DNA of 10,837 nucleotides, from positions 1 to 10,837 of the forward strand of contig JBMOQT010000105.1 in the NCBI GenBank assembly GCA_049320945.1. The letters are read 5' to 3'. The notes under the pieces are model-generated. The model did no database searches. It was not told the DNA's origin and saw only the letters and a list, made by a program, of their open reading frames with translations. Position numbers and translations under genes: made by a program. Origin of the DNA: DYIB01 sp049320945. Its GTDB lineage: Bacteria; Pseudomonadota; Gammaproteobacteria; Burkholderiales; Rhodocyclaceae. Of this stretch, positions 1-7,143 are shown piece by piece (within the stretch, counting starts at the first letter, position 1; every line of letters begins with the position of its first letter).

Positions 1-878
1 CGCGCCGGGCCGGAGCCGTCCAGCACGAAGTGGGCGTGGCGCGTGGCGGCGCAGTTGGGAATCATGGCCACCGGCAGGTTGGCGGCGTGGGTGGGATAGT
101 CGCGGATTTTTACGTCCAGCACGGTGGTCAGCCCGCCCAGGCCTTGGGCGCCTATTCCCAAGGCGTTCACCTTGTCGTAGAGCTCCAGGCGCAGTTCCTC
201 GACGCGGTTGACCGGGCCCCGCGCGATCAGCTCCTGGATGTCGATGGGCTCCATCAGTGCCTCCTTGGCCAGGATCATGGCCTTCTCGGCGGTGCCGCCG
301 ATACCGATGCCCAGGATGCCCGGCGGGCACCAGCCGGCGCCCATGGTGGGCACGGTCTTGAGCACCCAGTCCACGATGGAGTCGGAGGGGTTGAGCATGA
401 CGAACTTGGACTTGGCTTCCGAGCCGCCGCCCTTGGCCGCCACGATCACCTCCACCTCGTCGCCGGGGACGATGGCGTAGTTGATGACCGCCGGGGTGTT
501 GTCCCGGGTGTTCTTGCGCGCGCCGGCCGGGTCGGCCAGCACCGAGGCGCGCAGCTTGTTGTCCGGATGGGTGTAGGCGCGGCGCACGCCTTCGTTCACC
601 ATGTCGTCCACGCTGATCGTACAGTCCCAGCGCACGTTCATGCCCACCTTGAGGAACACCGTCACGATGCCCGTGTCCTGGCAGATGGGCCGGTGCCCCT
701 CGGCGCACATGCGCGAGTTGATCAGGATCTGGGCCATGGCGTCCTTGGCCGCCGGCGACTGTTCCAGCTCATAGGCGCGCGCCAGGTTCTTGATGTAGTC
801 CACCGGGTGGTAGTAGGAGATGTATTGCAGGGCGTCGGCGATGCTCTGGATGAAGTCTTCTTGACGAATGGTGGTCAT
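1..878 (-). CDS. Class I fumarate hydratase, N-terminal 292 residues (runs off the left edge)
   Basis: This is the iron-sulfur fumarase that interconverts fumarate and (S)-malate in the TCA cycle. The visible part is the alpha-type [4Fe-4S] domain. The three cluster cysteines expected for the family are present: C66 in a CQDTG motif, C184 in GWCPPG and C276 in PNCAATRH. KGGGSEAKSK (about 149-158) is another family signature. Members are usually around 500 residues, so the C-terminal beta-type domain should lie beyond base 1; the gene is cut by the window, not broken. The ATG at 878 is preceded by GGAG (888-891) at nine-base spacing. The gene begins 22 bases after the yqhA-like stop on the same strand, so the two are probably co-transcribed. 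Tartrate dehydratase and FumA/FumB share this fold, but the sequence style is that of the betaproteobacterial fumarase. Confidence 0.93.
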   Translation of the reverse strand, partial: MTTIRQEDFIQSIADALQYISYYHPVDYIKNLARAYELEQSPAAKDAMAQILINSRMCAEGHRPICQDTGIVTVFLKVGMNVRWDCTISVDDMVNEGVRRAYTHPDNKLRASVLADPAGARKNTRDNTPAVINYAIVPGDEVEVIVAAKGGGSEAKSKFVMLNPSDSIVDWVLKTVPTMGAGWCPPGILGIGIGGTAEKAMILAKEALMEPIDIQELIARGPVNRVEELRLELYDKVNALGIGAQGLGGLTTVLDVKIRDYPTHAANLPVAMIPNCAATRHAHFVLDGSGPA

Positions 879-900
879 CTTGTGGTGCTCCGAGAGAAAA

Positions 901-1428
901 TCAGTGCTTCTTGCCCATCAGTACCGTGCCGTTCATCACCCGGTCGGTCCACGCCATGGCAAGCGCCGAAAATACGAAAGTGAGATGGATCGCCACCTGC
1001 CACACGATCACCCGGTCGTCCAGGTTGGCGGCATTGATGAAGGTCTTGAGCAAGTGGATGGAGGAGATGCCGATGAGCGCAGTGGCGAGCTTCACCTTGA
1101 GCACGCCGGCGTTTACGTGGGACAGCCACTCCGGCTGGTCCGGGTGGCCCTCCAGGTCCAGGCGCGACACGAAGGTCTCGTAGCCGCCGATGATCACCAT
1201 GATCAGCAGGTTGGCGATCATCACCACGTCGATCAGGCCCAGCACGATGAGCATGATGTCCGTGTCCGTGAGACCGCCCGCCTTGCCTACCAGGTGGCTC
1301 AGTTCGATCATGAACTGATAAACGTACACGCCCTGCGCCACGATCAATCCCAGGTAGAGGGGCGCCTGCAACCAGCGGCTCCAGAAGACGATGGATTCGA
1401 GGGTCTTGACAGGACGGGATTCATTCAT
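901..1428 (-). CDS. YqhA/UPF0114 family inner-membrane protein
   Basis: A 175-residue membrane protein of the UPF0114 (TIGR00645, YqhA) family, whose function is unknown. Four hydrophobic segments are visible at about residues 21-41, 58-80, 112-130 and 141-160, with a polar loop (about 88-107, rich in D, E, P and H) in the middle and a basic C-terminus ending GKKH. The ATG at 1428 is preferred. A TTG at 1473 would add 15 residues of poor character and lies just downstream of the predicted extended -10, so it is unlikely to be transcribed with a leader. No strong Shine-Dalgarno sequence is visible upstream of either start. The gene sits 22 bases upstream of the fumarase gene on the same strand, which suggests one transcript and perhaps a link to central carbon metabolism. 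Confidence 0.85.
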   Translation of the reverse strand: MNESRPVKTLESIVFWSRWLQAPLYLGLIVAQGVYVYQFMIELSHLVGKAGGLTDTDIMLIVLGLIDVVMIANLLIMVIIGGYETFVSRLDLEGHPDQPEWLSHVNAGVLKVKLATALIGISSIHLLKTFINAANLDDRVIVWQVAIHLTFVFSALAMAWTDRVMNGTVLMGKKH

Positions 1429-1473
1429 AAGTCTTTGATTCTGGGTCACGGATATGCAACCAAAAAAGAACAA

Positions 1474-1482
1474 ATTCTAGCA
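1474..1482 (-). promoter_or_regulatory. Candidate extended -10 promoter for the yqhA-fumarase unit
   Basis: Read on the minus strand this is TGCTAGAAT: a TGn extension followed by TAGAAT, five of six matches to the sigma-70 -10 consensus. No good -35 is visible at 16-18 bases spacing, which is common for extended -10 promoters. Transcription would start near 1467, leaving a leader of about 40 bases before the ATG at 1428. This is inferred from sequence only. Confidence 0.45.
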
Positions 1483-1521
1483 TCCATGCTGCGCTGCGAT
1501 ACAGGGACTCATGCAGTCTTG

Positions 1522-1562
1522 TGTAAGTCATATGTAAGACTACTTGCGTTTAATCCTACAAT
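1522..1562 (+). promoter_or_regulatory. Candidate activator-dependent acs promoter with 11-bp-spaced direct repeats
   Basis: TACAAT at 1557-1562 is a good -10 element. The -35 position at normal spacing (around 1533-1540) is poor. It is covered instead by TGTAAG at 1533-1538, which repeats TGTAAG at 1522-1527 exactly 11 bp upstream, about one helical turn. The pair is centred near -39 relative to a start around 1569, the position expected for a class II activator. AGTCTT (1515-1520) and AAGACT (1536-1541) also form a six-base inverted pair around this region. The activator is unknown. The leader would be about 65 bases. Confidence 0.5.
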
Positions 1563-1617
1563 CTCGCCAGAATGCTGAGGCATGTGCTCTCAGTTTCGGA
1601 CCGAGTTCCACTTATCT

Positions 1618-1623
1618 AAGGAG
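1618..1623 (+). promoter_or_regulatory. Ribosome binding site of acs
   Basis: AAGGAG lies ten bases before the ATG at 1634. It fixes this ATG as the acs start rather than the in-frame upstream codons back to 1544, most of which would lie before the predicted transcription start near 1569. Confidence 0.8.
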
Positions 1624-1633
1624 AGAGGCGCAG

Positions 1634-3607
<1,974 letters not shown>

Positions 3608-3624
3608 CCGGTTCCTGCGGCGGC

Positions 3625-3649
3625 AAAAAGGCGCTTCGGCGCCTTTTTT
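3625..3649 (+). terminator. Intrinsic terminator of acs
   Basis: A five-base GC stem, GGCGC (3630-3634) with GCGCC (3639-3643), closes a stable TTCG tetraloop. Five A residues before the stem pair with the T6 run after it (3644-3649). It begins 17 bases after the acs stop. The A-run makes it roughly symmetrical, but no convergent gene needs it. It separates acs from the downstream operon. Confidence 0.93.
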
Positions 3650-3659
3650 GTTAGAACCC

Positions 3660-3701
3660 GTGACGGGTGATGAAACCGGTGGGCCGTCCGTCACTCGTCA
3701 C
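3660..3701. repeat. Inverted repeat between acs and the sensor operon
   Basis: The arms GTGACGGGTGA (3660-3670) and TCACTCGTCAC (3691-3701) pair over 11 bases with one G-T mismatch (a wobble in RNA) and a 20-base loop. Seven-base CCGTCAC (3688-3694) is an alternative partner for GTGACGG (3660-3666). There is no T-run, so it is not an obvious second terminator. It lies about 37 bases upstream of the TATAAT at 3738 and could be an operator. No protein can be assigned. Confidence 0.5.
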
Positions 3702-3737
3702 TGCTTCCCGAGCGCCGGCCGCAAGGACTGCGGCGGT

Positions 3738-3743
3738 TATAAT
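3738..3743 (+). promoter_or_regulatory. Candidate -10 element of the sensor operon
   Basis: A perfect TATAAT, with transcription expected to start near 3750, leaving about 24 bases of leader before the ATG at 3774. The DNA 16-18 bases upstream is GC-rich and does not resemble TTGACA. The promoter may therefore need an activator, for which the inverted repeat at 3660-3701 is a possible site. Confidence 0.5.
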
Positions 3744-3773
3744 GGGGTCAAGATCGAGCGCACCGGGGGAGGT

Positions 3774-3974
3774 ATGAATCGTTCCAGTGGCACCGGCCAA
3801 AGGCTGGCAGCCGTGTTCCTGTTCGGCTGCATCCTGCTCAATTATCCCATCCTGTTCCTGTTCAACCGCCAGGCCGAGGTTTTCGAGACGCCCCTGCTGT
3901 ACGCGTATATCTTCGGCGTTTGGGCGGTGCTGATCGGCCTGCTCGCCTACATCATCGAACGGCGGCGGGATTAG
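3774..3974 (+). CDS. Small two-helix membrane protein preceding the symporter-kinase
   Basis: A 66-residue protein with a short polar N-terminus (MNRSSGTGQR), a first hydrophobic helix at about 11-30, a connecting loop with an acidic E/E pair (about 31-40), a second helix at about 41-60 and a basic end (IERRRD). This topology places both termini on the same side, probably the cytoplasm. The start has a GGGGGAGG run (3765-3772) directly upstream and the TATAAT box at a sensible distance. It lies 16 bases before the symporter-kinase gene. The position is that of small companions of solute/sodium symporters, such as YjcH (DUF485) before ActP, DUF4212 proteins, or the small cbrX reading frame before cbrA in Pseudomonas. 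I do not recognise the family from sequence. A role as accessory subunit of the downstream protein is inference from position. Confidence 0.8.
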   Translation: MNRSSGTGQRLAAVFLFGCILLNYPILFLFNRQAEVFETPLLYAYIFGVWAVLIGLLAYIIERRRD

Positions 3975-3990
3975 CAGCACAGGCGCCGAC

Positions 3991-6750
3991 ATGCTCCAAG
4001 GGTGGGTGATTGCCGCGGTCTCCTTCGCCTACCTGGGCATTCTGTTTGCCATCGCTTACTACGGCGACAAGCGCGCCGACGCCGGCCGCTCGATCATCGC
4101 CAATCCGTACATCTACGCCTTGTCACTGGCGGTCTACTGCACCACCTGGACCTTCTACGGCAGCGTTGGCCGCGCAGCCTCCACGGGGATCGGCTTCCTG
4201 CCCATCTACCTCGGGCCGACCCTGATGGCGGCCCTGTGGTGGTACGTGATGCGCAAGATCATCCGCATCAGCAAGACCCAGCGCATCACCTCCATCGCCG
4301 ACTTCGTCGCTTCGCGCTACGGCAAGAGCCAGCTCCTGGGCGGACTGGTGACCGTTATTGCCGTGGTGGGCATCATTCCCTACATCGCCCTGCAGCTGAA
4401 GGCGATTTCCAACAGCTTCACCATCCTGCTGCACTACCCGGACATCGTCATGCCGTCCACGGCGGGCGAGCAGCCGGTCCTGCAGGACAGCGCTCTGTAC
4501 ATCGCCATGATCCTGGCGATCTTCACCATCCTGTTCGGCACGCGCCATCTGGACGCCACCGAGCGCCACGAGGGCATGGTGGCGGCCATCGCCTTCGAGT
4601 CCATCGTCAAGCTGCTGGCCTTCCTCACCGTCGGCGCCTTCGTCACCTTCGGTATGTACGGCGGTTTTGCCGATATCTTCAACCGCGCCGAGGAGGTGCC
4701 GCGGCTGCAGGCGCTCATGACCGTGTCCAACACGGCCGCCAGCTATGGCACCTGGGCCTCGCTCACCTTCGTCTCCATGCTGTCCATCATGTTCCTGCCG
4801 CGCCAGTTCCAGATCGCCGTGGTGGAGAACGTGAACGAGAACCATGTGCGCAAGGCGATCTGGCTGTTTCCGCTCTACCTGTTCCTGATCAACATCTTCG
4901 TGCTGCCCATCACCATAGGCGGCCTGCTGCATTTCCCCTTGGGCGGCGTGGACGCCGACACTTTCGTGCTGACCCTGCCCATGGCCGAGCAGCACGAGGC
5001 CCTGGCGCTGTTCGTGTTCATCGGCGGCCTGTCGGCGGGCACCGGCATGGTCATCGTCGAGACCATCGCCCTGTCCACCATGGTGTGCAATGACCTGGTG
5101 ATGCCCGTGCTGCTGCGCCAGAAGTGGCTGCCTCTGCAGGAGCAGCGCGACCTGTCGGGATGGCTGCTGTCCATCCGCCGCTGGGCCATCGTCGTGATCG
5201 TGCTGCTGGGCTACGGCTACTTCCGCCTCGCCGGCGAGGCCTATGCCCTGGTGGCCATCGGGCTGATTTCCTTCGCTGCCGTGGCCCAGTTTGCGCCGGC
5301 CATGTTCGGCGGCATTTTCTGGCGTGGCGGCACCAAGCAGGGTGCCTTCGCCGGGCTGGTGGCCGGCTTCAGCGTGTGGGCCTACACGCTGCTGCTGCCG
5401 TCCTTCGCCAAATCCAACTGGCTGCCCCTGTCGTTCCTGCAGGAAGGCCTGTTCGGACTGGAGCTGCTCAAACCCCAGCAGCTGTTCGGCCTCACCGGCA
5501 TGGACGAGATCACCCACAGCCTGTTCTGGAGCATGCTCGCCAATGCCGGCTGCTACGTCGGCGTGTCCTTGGCCAGCCGCGCCAGCGTCATGGAGGCGAG
5601 CCAGGCGAGCCTGTTCGTGGACGTGTTGCGGCGCAGCCCCGAACTGGGCCGGTCGGCGCCCTGGCGCGGGCGTGCGTCGGTGGACGACCTGCTGCCGCTG
5701 ATCGGCCGCTTTCTCGGGCCGGACAAGGCGCGCGAGGCCTTCCTCGCCTACGGGCGCCGCCGCGGCGTTGCTTCCCTCGACGATCTCCAGGCCGATGCGG
5801 AACTGGTGCATTTCGCCGAGACTCTGCTGGCGGGCGCCATCGGCAGCGCTTCGGCACGGGTGATGGTGGCCTCGGTGGTGACTGAGGAGCCGCTGGGGAT
5901 GGACGAAGTGATGGACATCCTCGACGAAGCCTCCCAGGTGCGCGCCTACAGCCGCCAGCTGGAATTGAAGTCGCGCGAGTTGGAAGCGGCCACCGCCGAG
6001 CTGCGCGCCGCCAACGAGCGCCTGAAGGAGCTGGATCGCATGAAGGACGACTTCATGTCCACGGTCACCCACGAGCTGCGCACGCCGCTCACGTCGATCC
6101 GTGCCTTCTCGGAGATTCTCCACGAAGACCCGAAGATGGATCTGGCCGAACGCAAGAAATTCCTGGGTATCATCGTCAAGGAGGTGGACCGCCTGACCCG
6201 GCTCATCAACCAGGTGCTGGATCTGGCCAAGATCGAGTCCGGCAATGCCGACTGGCACACCACCGAGCTGGATTTGCGCCAGGTGATAGTGGAATCGGCG
6301 GAGGCGGCCAGCTCCCTGTTCAGCGACAAGGGAGTGGCCCTGGACGTGCGCCTGCCGGACCAGGTGCCGCGCATCATGGCGGACCACGACCGGCTGATCC
6401 AGGTCATGCTGAATCTGCTGTCCAATGCCGTGAAGTTCGCGCCGGCCGGTACCGGCCGGGTCCAGGTGACCCTGATGGAAGAAAACGGCTGCCTGCGGGT
6501 GAACGTGCAGGACAACGGCCCGGGTATCAGCGTAGAGGATCAGAAGGTCATTTTCGACAAATTCCGCCAAGTGGGCGATGTCGCCACGGGCAAGCCGCAA
6601 GGGACCGGTCTCGGCCTGCCCATCAGCCGGCAGATCGTGGAGCACTTCGGCGGCAGGCTATGGGTGGAGAGCGCGCCTGGAAAGGGCGCCACTTTCGCTT
6701 TCACCCTGCCGCTGCGCACCGCGGTCGCCTCGATGGCAGAACAGGATTAG
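3991..6750 (+). CDS. Sodium/solute symporter-fused sensor histidine kinase (CbrA/CrbS type)
   Basis: A 919-residue inner-membrane protein. Residues 1 to about 530 form an SLC5/SSS transporter domain with about 13 helices; FLPRQFQIAVVEN (268-280) and the SAGTGMVIVETIALST stretch (348-363) are typical of the CbrA group. A STAC-like linker follows (about 560-650), then a coiled coil (about 650-685) and the kinase: H-box with phospho-acceptor H694 in THELRTP, N-box with N812, G1 DNGPGI at 841-846 and G2 GTGLGLP at 871-877. All kinase motifs are intact. No PAS domain and no C-terminal receiver are seen, whereas CrbS/MxtR proteins, as I recall them, are longer hybrids. CbrA proteins sense or import amino acids; CrbS/MxtR act with a regulator to control acs. 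Lying next to acs favours an acetate or short-chain carboxylate signal, but the ligand is not shown by the sequence. The ATG at 3991 follows a weak AGG, so coupling to the small gene is likely. Confidence 0.92.
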   Translation: MLQGWVIAAVSFAYLGILFAIAYYGDKRADAGRSIIANPYIYALSLAVYCTTWTFYGSVGRAASTGIGFLPIYLGPTLMAALWWYVMRKIIRISKTQRITSIADFVASRYGKSQLLGGLVTVIAVVGIIPYIALQLKAISNSFTILLHYPDIVMPSTAGEQPVLQDSALYIAMILAIFTILFGTRHLDATERHEGMVAAIAFESIVKLLAFLTVGAFVTFGMYGGFADIFNRAEEVPRLQALMTVSNTAASYGTWASLTFVSMLSIMFLPRQFQIAVVENVNENHVRKAIWLFPLYLFLINIFVLPITIGGLLHFPLGGVDADTFVLTLPMAEQHEALALFVFIGGLSAGTGMVIVETIALSTMVCNDLVMPVLLRQKWLPLQEQRDLSGWLLSIRRWAIVVIVLLGYGYFRLAGEAYALVAIGLISFAAVAQFAPAMFGGIFWRGGTKQGAFAGLVAGFSVWAYTLLLPSFAKSNWLPLSFLQEGLFGLELLKPQQLFGLTGMDEITHSLFWSMLANAGCYVGVSLASRASVMEASQASLFVDVLRRSPELGRSAPWRGRASVDDLLPLIGRFLGPDKAREAFLAYGRRRGVASLDDLQADAELVHFAETLLAGAIGSASARVMVASVVTEEPLGMDEVMDILDEASQVRAYSRQLELKSRELEAATAELRAANERLKELDRMKDDFMSTVTHELRTPLTSIRAFSEILHEDPKMDLAERKKFLGIIVKEVDRLTRLINQVLDLAKIESGNADWHTTELDLRQVIVESAEAASSLFSDKGVALDVRLPDQVPRIMADHDRLIQVMLNLLSNAVKFAPAGTGRVQVTLMEENGCLRVNVQDNGPGISVEDQKVIFDKFRQVGDVATGKPQGTGLGLPISRQIVEHFGGRLWVESAPGKGATFAFTLPLRTAVASMAEQD

Positions 6751-6771
6751 AGCGGGGGAGCATAGGACAAC

Positions 6772-7143
6772 ATGAGCAAGCGCATTTTGATCGCCGACGA
6801 TGAACCCAATATCGTCATCTCCCTGGAGTTCCTCATGAAGCGAGAGGGCTTCGAGGTGGCGGTGGCCAACGACGGCGAAGCGGCACTGAAGTTGATGGAG
6901 GAAAAGGCGCCGGACCTGGTGCTGCTGGACGTCATGCTGCCGAAGAAGAACGGCTTCGAAGTATGTCAGCAGATCAAGGGCAATCCGGCGTGGCAGGAGA
7001 CCAAGGTGGTGATGCTGACCGCCAAGGGGCGGGACACCGAAGTAGCCAAAGGGCTCGCCCTGGGAGCGGATGCCTACATGACCAAGCCTTTCGCCACCAA
7101 GGATCTCGTTGTGCAGGTGAAGAAGCTCCTCGGCATCGCTTGA
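6772..7143 (+). CDS. Stand-alone CheY-like response regulator receiver
   Basis: A 123-residue receiver domain and nothing else. The acidic pocket D9-D10, the phospho-acceptor D53 in LLDVMLP, T83 in MLTAK and K105 in KPF are all present, so it should be phosphorylatable. It begins 21 bases after the symporter-kinase stop, with AGGA (6764-6767) four bases before the ATG. The cognate phosphodonor is very probably that kinase. There is no DNA-binding or enzymatic output domain, unlike CbrB (sigma-54 activator) or CrbR/ErdR (LuxR-type). Output must go through another protein, either by protein contact or as an intermediate in a phosphorelay. Its TGA overlaps the next ATG (TGATG), so it is translationally coupled to the pseudokinase-exonuclease, the obvious candidate partner. 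Confidence 0.95.
   Translation: MSKRILIADDEPNIVISLEFLMKREGFEVAVANDGEAALKLMEEKAPDLVLLDVMLPKKNGFEVCQQIKGNPAWQETKVVMLTAKGRDTEVAKGLALGADAYMTKPFATKDLVVQVKKLLGIA

Noticed and set aside
1..878. The fumarase as a truncated or broken gene
   Set aside because: The frame is open from the ATG to base 1 with all family cysteines; it is simply cut by the window edge.
30..983. A 317-codon plus-strand open frame at the left edge
   Set aside because: It is antisense to the fumarase, whose three cluster cysteines are all visible on the minus strand, and it runs across the fumarase start into the yqhA-like gene.
1429..1473. A TTG start at 1473 that would lengthen the YqhA-like protein by 15 residues
   Set aside because: The extra residues are not typical of the family, and the codon lies just downstream of the predicted extended -10, before or at the likely transcription start.
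3660..3701. The inverted repeat as a second acs terminator
   Set aside because: No T-run follows either arm, the loop is 20 bases, and a strong terminator already sits at 3625-3649.
4123..6645. An 840-codon open frame on the minus strand opposite the symporter-kinase
   Set aside because: Same cause: low-complexity, histidine- and glutamine-rich translation with no motif, fully inside a gene with intact transporter and kinase signatures.
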